From assembly GCA_024709705.1 (NCBI GenBank), contig JANJWE010000246.1, forward strand, positions 1-8,101: a stretch of DNA of 8,101 nucleotides, in the 5' to 3' direction. How positions within the stretch are numbered: position 1 is the first letter of the stretch; every line of letters starts with the position of its first letter. Source of the DNA: Flavobacterium sp. (GTDB taxonomy: Bacteria; Bacteroidota; Bacteroidia; Flavobacteriales; Flavobacteriaceae). Made by a program: the position numbers and the translations under genes. Of the stretch, positions 1-6,636 are shown piece by piece. Under the pieces are notes generated by a model that made no database searches, had not been told where the DNA came from, and was given only the letters and a program-made list of their open reading frames with translations.

Positions 1-60
1 ATTGAGAAGAGCATAAGAATTAAAAAAACTTTTTTCATATGTAATTTTTTTTTTACAAAA

Positions 61-99
61 ATAAGTTAAACAAATAAGTTAAACAAATAAATTAAATAA
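61..99. repeat. 13-bp tandem repeat, three copies
   Basis: The unit ATAAGTTAAACAA occurs perfectly at 61-73 and 74-86. A third copy at 87-99 differs at two positions (G to A and C to T). It lies immediately upstream of the putative rlmN promoter region. It could be a slippage product in AT-rich DNA or a set of binding sites spaced by a little over one helical turn. The sequence alone does not decide. Confidence 0.8.
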
Positions 100-106
100 T
101 TTAACA

Positions 107-137
107 TTGATTTTATTAAAAAAATATACAAAATTTG
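107..137 (+). promoter_or_regulatory. Weak candidate promoter for rlmN
   Basis: A TTG at 107-109 is followed after 20 nt by AAAATTTG at 130-137. This matches only the TTTG half of the Bacteroidota -7 consensus TAnnTTTG. The TTTG ends 4 nt before the ATG, so a transcript made here would be leaderless or nearly so. The missing TA lowers confidence. Confidence 0.35.
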
Positions 138-141
138 CACC

Positions 142-1197
142 ATGAACACCACCAAAAAAGATATTCGGGCCTTAACCAAAACCCAATTACGGGATTTTTT
201 TGTAGCCAATGGCGACAAAGCTTTTCGTGGCAATCAAGTGTACGAATGGTTGTGGAGCAAAAAAGTCTATTCGTTTAACGATATGACCAATGTTTCCAAA
301 GAAACCCGTCAAATGCTCGAAGACAATTTTGTCATCAATCATATCAAAGTAGATCAAATGCAACGCAGTGAAGACGGTACCGTAAAAAATGCCGTTCGTT
401 TGTATGATGGCTTGGTGGTAGAAAGTGTTTTGATTCCCACCGAAACTCGAACTACAGCTTGCGTTTCCAGCCAAGTAGGTTGTAGTTTAGATTGTAATTT
501 TTGTGCAACGGCTCGTTTAAAACGCATGCGAAATCTCAATCCAGACGAAATTTATGATCAAGTGGTAGCCATAGATAATGAAAGTCGTTTGTATTTTGAC
601 CGCCCGCTTTCAAACATTGTATTTATGGGGATGGGTGAACCGTTGATGAATTACAACAACGTACTCAAGGCCATCGAAATGATAACCTCTCCTGAAGGAT
701 TAGGCATGTCGCCCAAACGCATTACACTTTCTACGTCAGGAATACCAAAAATGATAAAAAAAATGGCCGATGAAGAAGTTAAATTCAAATTGGCCGTTTC
801 CCTTCACTCGGCAATTGATGAGATTCGTGCCGAAATTATGCCGTTTTCCAAAAGTTTTCCTTTAAAAGAATTGCGGGAAAGTTTGGAATATTGGTACCAT
901 AAAACCAAAAGTAAAGTTACTTACGAATATGTAGTTTGGAAAGGGATTAATGATGATAAAAAATCTATTGATGCCTTGGTTAAGTTTTGCAAATATGTGC
1001 CGTGTAAAGTCAATTTAATAGAATACAATCCTATAGATGACGGAATGTTTCAACAAGCCTCCGATGTGGTTTTAGACGAATATGTAAAAGCCTTAGAAAA
1101 AATTGGTGTGATTGCCAAAGTGAGGAGAAGTCGCGGTAAAGATATTGATGCGGCTTGTGGTCAATTGGCCAATAAAAATGAAGCGGTTTCCGAATAA
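142..1197 (+). CDS. rlmN: Dual-specificity RNA methyltransferase RlmN (radical SAM)
   Basis: RlmN methylates C2 of A2503 in 23S rRNA and, in characterised homologues, A37 of some tRNAs. It uses a [4Fe-4S] cluster, S-adenosylmethionine and a methylated cysteine intermediate. The 351-residue length is normal for the family. Visible landmarks are the CxxxCxxC cluster ligands C114, C118 and C121; the SAM-binding GMGEP at 163-167; LSTSG at 196-200; LAVSLH at 217-222; and C339 in the C-terminal DAACGQL motif, the position of the methyl-carrying cysteine. E94 in VESVLIP matches a conserved active-site glutamate. The N-terminal ~90 residues form the RNA-binding HhH-like region. The ATG at 142 is chosen because the family N-terminus (LTKTQLRDFF) follows directly. 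The related Cfr enzymes methylate C8 instead, but nothing here points to a resistance context. The next gene begins 44 nt downstream with its own promoter. Confidence 0.95.
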   Translation: MNTTKKDIRALTKTQLRDFFVANGDKAFRGNQVYEWLWSKKVYSFNDMTNVSKETRQMLEDNFVINHIKVDQMQRSEDGTVKNAVRLYDGLVVESVLIPTETRTTACVSSQVGCSLDCNFCATARLKRMRNLNPDEIYDQVVAIDNESRLYFDRPLSNIVFMGMGEPLMNYNNVLKAIEMITSPEGLGMSPKRITLSTSGIPKMIKKMADEEVKFKLAVSLHSAIDEIRAEIMPFSKSFPLKELRESLEYWYHKTKSKVTYEYVVWKGINDDKKSIDALVKFCKYVPCKVNLIEYNPIDDGMFQQASDVVLDEYVKALEKIGVIAKVRRSRGKDIDAACGQLANKNEAVSE

Positions 1198-1203
1198 TTC
1201 CAG

Positions 1204-1234
1204 TTGTGATTTTACAACTTTCTGCCTATCTTTG
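1204..1234 (+). promoter_or_regulatory. Bacteroidota-type promoter for the polyprenyl synthase
   Basis: TTG at 1204-1206, a 20-nt spacer, then TATCTTTG at 1227-1234 is a full match to the TTG / TAnnTTTG pattern of the Bacteroidota primary sigma factor. The ATG at 1242 lies 7 nt after the -7 element, so the 5' leader should be only a few bases or absent. A 6-bp inverted repeat (AGTTGT / ACAACT, 1202-1219) overlaps the upstream element. Confidence 0.7.
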
Positions 1235-1241
1235 AACTTTC

Positions 1242-2222
1242 ATGAAAATCACCGAACAAATCAAGCAGCCCATTAGTCAGGAAATGGAACTTTTTGAAAA
1301 AAAGTTCTATGACTCAATGTCTTCCAAAGTGGCTTTGCTCAATCGGATTACCTATTACATTGTAAATCGGAAAGGGAAACAAATGCGACCGATGTTTGTT
1401 TTCTTAACGGCTAAAATGGTTTCAGGAGGTACGGTTAATGAACGAACGTATCGAGGGGCATCTGTGATAGAATTGATTCATACGGCTACTTTGGTTCATG
1501 ACGACGTAGTGGATGACAGCAATAGACGTCGCGGATTTTTCTCTATCAATGCCTTGTGGAAAAATAAAATTGCAGTATTAGTAGGCGATTTTTTATTGTC
1601 TAAAGGGTTGTTGCTTTCAATTGATAATGACGATTTTGATTTGTTGAAAATCATCTCGATAGCCGTTCGCGAAATGAGTGAAGGCGAATTACTTCAAATC
1701 GAAAAAGCCCGAAGATTAGACATTACGGAGGATATTTATTATGAAATCATTCGACAAAAAACAGCTACATTAATAGCCGCTTGTTGTTCTCTTGGAGCCT
1801 GTTCGGTTGTGCCTGAAAATCACGAAATTGTAGAGCGAATGCGAAAATTTGGAGAATTGATAGGAATGGCTTTTCAGATAAAAGATGACCTTTTTGATTA
1901 TACCGATGAAGCTATTGGTAAGCCTACCGGAATTGATATCAAAGAGCAAAAAATGACGCTCCCTTTGATTTATACTTTAAATAATTGTACTTCAACAGAA
2001 AAAAGTTGGTTAATTAATTCCATTAAAAATCACAACAAAGATAGAAAGCGAGTTAAAGAAGTAATTGCTTTTGTAAAACAAAATAACGGATTGGGTTATG
2101 CCGAACAAAAAATGGTACAGTTTCAGCAAGAAGCCTTAACCATTTTAAATCTTTTTCCGGATTCACCTTACAAAGAAGCTCTTATTTTGATGGTGAATTA
2201 TGTAATTGAACGCAAGAAATAA
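1242..2222 (+). CDS. Long-chain all-trans polyprenyl diphosphate synthase
   Basis: This cytosolic isoprenoid chain-elongating enzyme condenses isopentenyl diphosphate onto an allylic primer. In this group the product most likely becomes the menaquinone side chain. The first aspartate-rich motif is DDVVDD at 87-92, followed by RRRG at 95-98. The second lies in KDDLFDYTD at 214-222, followed by GKPTG at 226-230. The residue five places before the first motif is the small A82. In known trans-prenyltransferases, bulky residues there stop chains early and small ones allow long products, so FPP or GGPP synthase is less likely. The context HTATLVHDDVVD strongly resembles octaprenyl synthase IspB. 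The 326-residue length is usual, and chain length cannot be read exactly. The gene has its own promoter and ends 2 nt from the convergent receiver-kinase gene. Confidence 0.93.
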   Translation: MKITEQIKQPISQEMELFEKKFYDSMSSKVALLNRITYYIVNRKGKQMRPMFVFLTAKMVSGGTVNERTYRGASVIELIHTATLVHDDVVDDSNRRRGFFSINALWKNKIAVLVGDFLLSKGLLLSIDNDDFDLLKIISIAVREMSEGELLQIEKARRLDITEDIYYEIIRQKTATLIAACCSLGACSVVPENHEIVERMRKFGELIGMAFQIKDDLFDYTDEAIGKPTGIDIKEQKMTLPLIYTLNNCTSTEKSWLINSIKNHNKDRKRVKEVIAFVKQNNGLGYAEQKMVQFQQEALTILNLFPDSPYKEALILMVNYVIERKK

Positions 2223-2224
2223 AA

Positions 2225-3283
2225 TTAGGCAATAGGGATGCTAATTTCAACCTCGGTTCCTTTACCTTCAACTGAAAAAATCTTAAGTTTACCGTTGTAG
2301 TTTTCGATTAAAGTTTTACTTAAAAACAATCCAAGTCCGATTCCTTTTTGTTCGTGAACGTCTCGATTAAATTGAATGAACGGCCCAATTTGTTTGATTT
2401 GTTTTTCGCTCATTCCAATTCCGGAGTCAATTACTTTCAAGAAGTAGAAATTGTTTTTTTCTTTGCCAATTATTTTAATTTCTGATTGTGAGTCTGAAAA
2501 TTTCATGGCATTATCCAAAATTTCAAAAAGAACAAGTAAAAGGTCTTTACGGGCGATATTTACTGTGGCATTCTCTATTTCTAACGCAACAGAGTTCTTG
2601 TATTTTTTACTGTTGTACAACAGTTTTTCAAGGCATTCGTTTAGACAAGGAGCAATTTCAATGGTGGCATTTGATGCGATGTAATAATGATTGGCAGATA
2701 GTTTTTGATAATTTATGATATGAGTTAACGTTCGGTTTAAACTTTCGGCCGAAGTTTTAATGGCATTAAAATAATCTGTTTTTTCTGGATTAGTGCTGCT
2801 TTCTTGCAAAAAGTTAATTGAGCCCAGGATTCCATATAAAGGGGTGTTGATTTCATGAATAATAAAATCGTCAAAATGAATATCTAATACATCAGATTGA
2901 TTCTTTAATTCTTTGTATCGTTTTAATTTGGTTTCTATGATAGTAATAAGTTCCTCAATTTTGAAAGGCTTGGTAATATATGCGTCTATGCCAAGTTTGT
3001 TGGCTTCCAGCAAATCGGTTTCGGGTTTTTTGGCAGTAAGAAAGACAAATGGAATCTGATTGAATTTGGGATTGTTTCGAATGTTTTTCAAAAGTTCATA
3101 CCCATTGCAATTGGGCATCATAATATCGCTTATGATGATATCCGGCTTCCATCTGTCTAAAATTTGCATGGCTTTGCATCCATCTTCTTCACTTACAATA
3201 TCGAAATTATTAAGTAGAAGCAGTTCACATATTGTTTCTCGAATTTGTTGTTCGTCTTCTACCAAAAGTATTTTAGTTCTCAT
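2225..3283 (-). CDS. Receiver-histidine kinase (reversed hybrid, REC-HisKA-HATPase)
   Basis: This is a soluble signalling protein of 352 residues whose receiver domain precedes a complete histidine kinase. Receiver, about 3-120: acidic residues E9/D10, phospho-acceptor D53 in SDIMMP, T83, and K105 in TKPF. The dimerisation domain, about 135-195, carries H143 in the box HEINTPL. The ATP-binding domain, about 240-350, shows N258 in EILDNAMKFS, DSGIG at 286-290 and GIGLGL at 314-319. No membrane segment or other sensory domain is visible, so its only apparent input is phosphorylation of its own receiver. The start codon overlaps the end of the upstream kinase gene by 11 nt, implying translational coupling and a shared signalling path. 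The likely donor is the neighbouring GAF-PAS kinase, and a likely target is the divergent receiver-AraC protein. Both partner assignments are inference. Confidence 0.9.
   Translation of the reverse strand: MRTKILLVEDEQQIRETICELLLLNNFDIVSEEDGCKAMQILDRWKPDIIISDIMMPNCNGYELLKNIRNNPKFNQIPFVFLTAKKPETDLLEANKLGIDAYITKPFKIEELITIIETKLKRYKELKNQSDVLDIHFDDFIIHEINTPLYGILGSINFLQESSTNPEKTDYFNAIKTSAESLNRTLTHIINYQKLSANHYYIASNATIEIAPCLNECLEKLLYNSKKYKNSVALEIENATVNIARKDLLLVLFEILDNAMKFSDSQSEIKIIGKEKNNFYFLKVIDSGIGMSEKQIKQIGPFIQFNRDVHEQKGIGLGLFLSKTLIENYNGKLKIFSVEGKGTEVEISIPIA
2609..2624. repeat. Perfect 16-bp palindrome inside the receiver-kinase gene
   Basis: ACTGTTGTACAACAGT is identical to its reverse complement and is flanked by T runs on both sides. 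It lies within codons of the kinase gene and contains the core TGTAC also clustered in the divergent promoter region. With this base composition, one such palindrome by chance in a window this size is not very surprising. Confidence 0.6.
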
Positions 3284-5279
3284 AAGGGAAAATTAGAGTT
3301 ACAACGGTACCTTTTCCCTCTTCGCTGGAAAGAGAAATAGTCCCATTTAAAAGTTCAGTAAATTGTTTGGCAATAATTAAACCTAACCCCGAGCCTTTGA
3401 TGTTTGAAGTGTTACTTGCTCTAAAAAAGGATTGAAACATGTGTTTGATTTCTTCTTCGGGGATGCCTATTCCAAAATCGATAACTTCTACTTTGAAATG
3501 GTCTGCATAATATACAATCTTTACCAAAGGATTGGCTTTGTTTTTTGAATATTTGAGAGAATTAGATATCAAATTGTTAAAAATGTGAGTTAACAAACTT
3601 TCATCCGATTTTACTTTTCGAATTTTACCAAAGGTTTCTAGAATTACTTTTCTACCATCAAATTCATGATTGAAATAGGTTTCAATTATTTTTTCAAAAA
3701 ATGATATCAAGCAAACTTCTTGAATTTCAACTTTGAGATTTCCGGATTCGTATTTTCCAAAAATCAAAATATTGTTCATGAGTTCTGTCATCCGGTCAAT
3801 TTCACTCATGACCCGATTAGAAATTACCTTAATATCTTTCTTAAGGGAAGGGCTTAATAACGAGATTTTGTAGTTTAATAGTTCAATATTAGAATAGATA
3901 ACCGTTAATGGTGTTCTAAATTGATGTGAGGCCATGGTAACAAATCCCGATTTTAATTCATTAAGCTCTCTCTCTTTTTGTAAGGCCAATTTCATTTCTT
4001 CTTCGGCTTTGATTCTTCCTGAAATATCCCTACTGGAAGTTTGAATTCCGATTATCTGGTCTTCAGTATCGGTAATTAATTTTGATACAATTTCCAACCA
4101 AACATAGGTTTTGTCTTTTTTACGAAATCTAAAAGTTGATATGTTTAGTTTTTGATCAATAAGAATTGCCTGATGTCTTTTTCGTAATTCCAAGACATCA
4201 TCAGGATGGATTAGTTCATACGGGTTTTGACCAATCAGGTCATCCGGAGCGTACCCAATAATTTCTTTTGAAGAATTGGAAACATAGGTAAAAATTCCGT
4301 TTATATCATGTTGGCAAATCAAATCCGTTGTATTATCAGCAATAAATCTGAATTTCTCTTCAGAAATTTCGAGTTGTTTTTCTTTGTCTTTTATTTCACT
4401 AATATCTATATGAGTACCTAATAGTTTTATAGGTTTCCCGTTTTCATCTAAAATGGCCATACCGGAATATTTAATCCAAATGTATTTGCCATTTTTGTGT
4501 TTCATACGGATTACTCCTTCATACTTATCGCTTAATCCATTGAGGTAAAGATTGATGTTTTTTTCAGCAGTTTCTATGTCGTCCGGATGAAGGTTATTTC
4601 TCCATGTATAATAATTGTGCTCCAATTCATCGTTGGTATATCCCAACATACCAAACCAATTGTAGGTATAGTATACTTCGTTTGTAGTCAAATCCCATTC
4701 CCATTTGGCTTGTTTGGAACTTTTGATATACATATCAAGTTCATTAAGTGTATTAAGAAGGTTTTGTTGGGTTCGGTCTTGATTGAGTCGAATTCCAATA
4801 TTGTTGGCAACGGAGTGTAGGGCCTGAACTTCTTCTTTTTTCCATACACGTTCGGTTTGACAATCATCAAACCCTATCCAACCCCAAAATTCATCATTAG
4901 AAAAAATAGGGGTAAAAAGATAGGCTTTGATACCTTGCATTTCCATGATTTCTCTAAAAAACTCATTCGGACTTTCTTTTACTATACCATATAACGGGTT
5001 GTTTTGAATGAGCTCTTCATAAAGTCCGGGAAAAGCATCGTAAGAATATCCGTTTAGTTCAGGGCTTCCCAAATAGGCTATTACACCTTCATTGCACCAT
5101 TCGTATTCGTAATAAAGTTTTAAAACGCCATCATCTATTTGATTTTTAAAGATGTAACAGCGGTCAATAGAAATATGACTTCCCAAGGCCGTGATACATA
5201 ATTGAAAAGCATCAGCAATTAGGGGTTCTTTTAATAAATGGTTGTTTGCTTTGGAAATTCCGGTAAGTAAATCTATCAT
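3273..5279 (-). CDS. Soluble GAF-PAS-PAS sensor histidine kinase
   Basis: This 668-residue cytoplasmic sensor kinase has no signal peptide or membrane segment. Domains in order: a GAF-like domain at about 15-168 (with the typical FWGWIGFDDC stretch at 131-140); PAS 1 at about 185-298, ending in the PAC signature GTHIDISEIK; PAS 2 at about 305-425, ending in SSRDISGRIK; a coiled linker; HisKA with phospho-acceptor H452 in SHQFRTPL; and HATPase with N573 in NLISNSLKYS, DFGIGIP at 601-607 and GSGLGL at 629-634. All catalytic boxes are intact. It should sense a cytoplasmic or diffusible signal such as a small molecule or redox state; no haem- or flavin-binding signature is evident to me. The 3' end overlaps the receiver-kinase start by 11 nt, and the small membrane protein gene ends 25 nt upstream, so the three are probably co-transcribed. 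It lacks its own receiver, so it should phosphorylate separate partners. Confidence 0.92.
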   Translation of the reverse strand: MIDLLTGISKANNHLLKEPLIADAFQLCITALGSHISIDRCYIFKNQIDDGVLKLYYEYEWCNEGVIAYLGSPELNGYSYDAFPGLYEELIQNNPLYGIVKESPNEFFREIMEMQGIKAYLFTPIFSNDEFWGWIGFDDCQTERVWKKEEVQALHSVANNIGIRLNQDRTQQNLLNTLNELDMYIKSSKQAKWEWDLTTNEVYYTYNWFGMLGYTNDELEHNYYTWRNNLHPDDIETAEKNINLYLNGLSDKYEGVIRMKHKNGKYIWIKYSGMAILDENGKPIKLLGTHIDISEIKDKEKQLEISEEKFRFIADNTTDLICQHDINGIFTYVSNSSKEIIGYAPDDLIGQNPYELIHPDDVLELRKRHQAILIDQKLNISTFRFRKKDKTYVWLEIVSKLITDTEDQIIGIQTSSRDISGRIKAEEEMKLALQKERELNELKSGFVTMASHQFRTPLTVIYSNIELLNYKISLLSPSLKKDIKVISNRVMSEIDRMTELMNNILIFGKYESGNLKVEIQEVCLISFFEKIIETYFNHEFDGRKVILETFGKIRKVKSDESLLTHIFNNLISNSLKYSKNKANPLVKIVYYADHFKVEVIDFGIGIPEEEIKHMFQSFFRASNTSNIKGSGLGLIIAKQFTELLNGTISLSSEEGKGTVVTLIFPYEN

Positions 5280-5299
5280 GTTTGGGCAATAAATTAAAA

Positions 5300-5317
5300 T
5301 AAAGCTATGATGCTTTA
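5300..5317 (-). other. Hairpin between small membrane protein gene and kinase gene
   Basis: Read on the minus strand this is TAAAGC-ATCATA-GCTTTA followed by a T-rich stretch. It overlaps the TAG stop (5305-5307) of the upstream gene and lies about 20 nt before the kinase ATG. The 6-bp stem has only two G-C pairs, so it is too weak for a confident terminator. It may attenuate or process the operon transcript. A similar sequence lies before the sigma gene at 6699-6716. Confidence 0.35.
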
Positions 5318-5736
5318 CGATGTGATTTTTTGTTGTTATTAAAGTCTTTTATAAATTCTTTAAAAATGGTTTTGTCTTTAGATTCTATTTGGTATTTTAT
5401 TGGATTATTGTATACGTTTAACACAAAATAGTATTGGTATTGGTTTAAATATAGAAACGAAAATGCATACGATACTATGTGGAGTCCTAATAAAAACCAA
5501 TTGAAAGCTACAAAATAAGAAACCATAAAAAACAAGGTAATGGCTATTACAAAAGTTTGATATATTTTGCTTTTTTGTTTGGTTAAAAATACAGATTTAA
5601 TAGACTCTATGGCATAGGCTTTTGATTCTCCTTTGTATTTAATATGAAGTTTTTCATGACTAATCCACAAAACAGTTTTACTGTATATTTTTAGGTTGTT
5701 TTTTAATAGTGTTGGGTTGAGTATTTGAGTTTCCAT
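5305..5736 (-). CDS. Small two-helix membrane protein, function unknown
   Basis: I do not recognise the family with confidence. The protein is 143 residues from the ATG at 5736. A TTG 14 codons further upstream (5778) is in frame, but it coincides with the predicted -7 element (TACTTTTG, 5783-5776) and would lie before the transcript start, so ATG is preferred. Residues 20-52 look like short beta strands, about 60-79 and 80-97 are two closely spaced hydrophobic helices, 100-118 again look like strands, and the C-terminus (about 121-140) is a charged helix ending in a lysine-rich tail. Strands on both sides of a helical hairpin, then a final helix, recall bacterial PH-like membrane domains; this is inference. 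As first gene of the probable kinase operon, it may tether or tune the otherwise soluble kinases. It may equally be an unrelated passenger. Confidence 0.75.
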   Translation of the reverse strand: METQILNPTLLKNNLKIYSKTVLWISHEKLHIKYKGESKAYAIESIKSVFLTKQKSKIYQTFVIAITLFFMVSYFVAFNWFLLGLHIVSYAFSFLYLNQYQYYFVLNVYNNPIKYQIESKDKTIFKEFIKDFNNNKKSHRKAS

Positions 5737-5737
5737 G

Positions 5738-5839
5738 TGTACGGGTAATTTAAAAAAATTTGAGGGTTTGATTCTCAAAAGTAAGCTTACATTTCAAAAA
5801 GTGTATGTTTTGTACGACTGATTAACAGCAATGTACCAA
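5738..5839. promoter_or_regulatory. Divergent control region with TGTAC motifs
   Basis: TGTAC occurs at 5738-5742, 5811-5815 and 5832-5836. The last two are exactly 21 bp apart, two helical turns, the spacing of direct half-sites expected for AraC-family binding. The first is 73 bp from the second, close to seven turns. The same pair also forms an imperfect 7-bp inverted repeat (TTTGTAC 5809-5815 / GTACCAA 5833-5839). A 10-bp palindrome, GTAAGCTTAC, sits at 5781-5790. The region separates the kinase operon from the AraC regulator, so it could be that regulator's target. The motif also appears inside genes elsewhere, so chance is not excluded. Confidence 0.4.
5776..5783 (-). promoter_or_regulatory. 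Candidate -7 element for the minus-strand signalling operon
   Basis: On the minus strand the sequence is TACTTTTG, an exact match to TAnnTTTG, directly after the palindrome GTAAGCTTAC (5781-5790, overlapping by 3 nt). It lies about 40 nt before the ATG at 5736, giving a leader of roughly 33 nt. No TTG stands at the expected distance upstream, so activation by a regulator is possible. Confidence 0.5.
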
Positions 5840-5871
5840 TAATTTAAAAAAAATAGTTTTATTTTTATAAA

Positions 5872-6636
5872 ATGAATACAGCAGGAATAAAAATTTTACT
5901 TATTGAGGATGATTTGTCTTTAGGTCAAACCGTATCCGATTTATTAAAAGCCAATGACTACAAAGTGAAATGGTGTCAAAATGGTTTGGAAGCCTTACAT
6001 TTTTTAGAACGCTCGATACCAGATATTATCATTTGCGACTTGATGATGCCCATTATGTCTGGAGAAGAACTTTTTTTAAAAATCAGAAAAAACAAAAAGT
6101 TTGATGAGGTTCCATTCATTGTAATTACAGCCGATATTACTTTTGACATGAAGCTGAAACAATTGCAAAATGGTGTGAATGATTTTATTAGTAAACCTTT
6201 TAAAATTCAAGAGTTACTCTTAAAAACACGAAATTTCTTGCAATATAAAAACAAGCTTTTGGAAAAATCTAAACCGGATCCTTTTTCAAAAGTGACCATA
6301 AAATTAAAAAACAAGAATTTTTTTGAATTGCTCAATGACATTTTATTGCGAAATATAAAATCGGATATTTCTATAGATTCTCTTGCGTCCGAATTATTCG
6401 TTAGTAAGTCAACTTTAGATAAAAGAATCCGAAAGCAAAAAAAATGCAATACCAGTCAGTACATTCGTGAATTTAGAATTGAATACGCCATTAGACTAAT
6501 AGAAGCAGGTGAAACCAATATCCAGCAGTTAGCAGATCATTCCGGATTTAACTCCTTGTCTTATTTTTCATTAAGTTTCAAAAACTACACACAGATTTCT
6601 CCTAAAACATACATCAAAAAAAGAAATTTGAATTAA
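5872..6636 (+). CDS. Response regulator with AraC-type DNA-binding domain
   Basis: This 254-residue transcription factor is controlled by phosphorylation. Receiver, about 6-125: E12/D13/D14 acidic cluster, phospho-acceptor D56 in CDLMMP, T86, and K108 in SKPF, all present. The AraC domain, about 150-250, has a first helix-turn-helix around 167-189 and a second around 216-248, with the family signature GFNSLSYF...FKNYTQISPKTYI. No sensor or periplasmic domain is attached, so unlike the large Bacteroidota one-protein hybrid systems it depends on separate kinases. The best candidates are those encoded divergently next door. A -7-like TAGTTTTA at 5854-5861 precedes the ATG at a very short distance. 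The gene is followed by a T-rich stretch and a 95-nt gap, so it is probably monocistronic. Target genes cannot be read from the window; its own divergent promoter is a reasonable guess. Confidence 0.93.
   Translation: MNTAGIKILLIEDDLSLGQTVSDLLKANDYKVKWCQNGLEALHFLERSIPDIIICDLMMPIMSGEELFLKIRKNKKFDEVPFIVITADITFDMKLKQLQNGVNDFISKPFKIQELLLKTRNFLQYKNKLLEKSKPDPFSKVTIKLKNKNFFELLNDILLRNIKSDISIDSLASELFVSKSTLDKRIRKQKKCNTSQYIREFRIEYAIRLIEAGETNIQQLADHSGFNSLSYFSLSFKNYTQISPKTYIKKRNLN

Larger units (their letters stand above)
1..141. other. AT-rich intergenic region before rlmN
   Basis: I see no gene here. The stretch is very AT-rich, with A and T homopolymer runs around 21-60, a 13-bp tandem repeat at 61-99, and a weak candidate promoter just before the rlmN ATG. 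Plus-strand frame 2 gives a short reading that stops at TAA 14-16, which could be the tail of an upstream gene. Four codons are too few to support that. Confidence 0.6.

Noticed and set aside
1..16. Possible 3' end of an upstream gene stopping at TAA 14-16
   Set aside because: Only four codons are visible and other frames are equally possible, so no gene can be supported.
187..539. Minus-strand open frames inside rlmN
   Set aside because: They lie opposite the conserved radical SAM coding sequence and show no recognisable domain, so they are shadows of rlmN.
1202..1219. Inverted repeat AGTTGT / ACAACT as a rho-independent terminator of rlmN
   Set aside because: The stem has only 6 bp, two of them G-C, there is no proper T run, and it overlaps the upstream promoter element of the next gene.
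2451..3296. Plus-strand open frames opposite the receiver-kinase
   Set aside because: They have no domain signatures and exist only because the minus-strand kinase codons leave them open.
5737..5778. N-terminal extension of the small membrane protein from a TTG start
   Set aside because: The TTG lies inside an exact -7 promoter match on the same strand, and the ATG at 5736 gives a sensible protein, so the extra 14 codons are probably untranslated.
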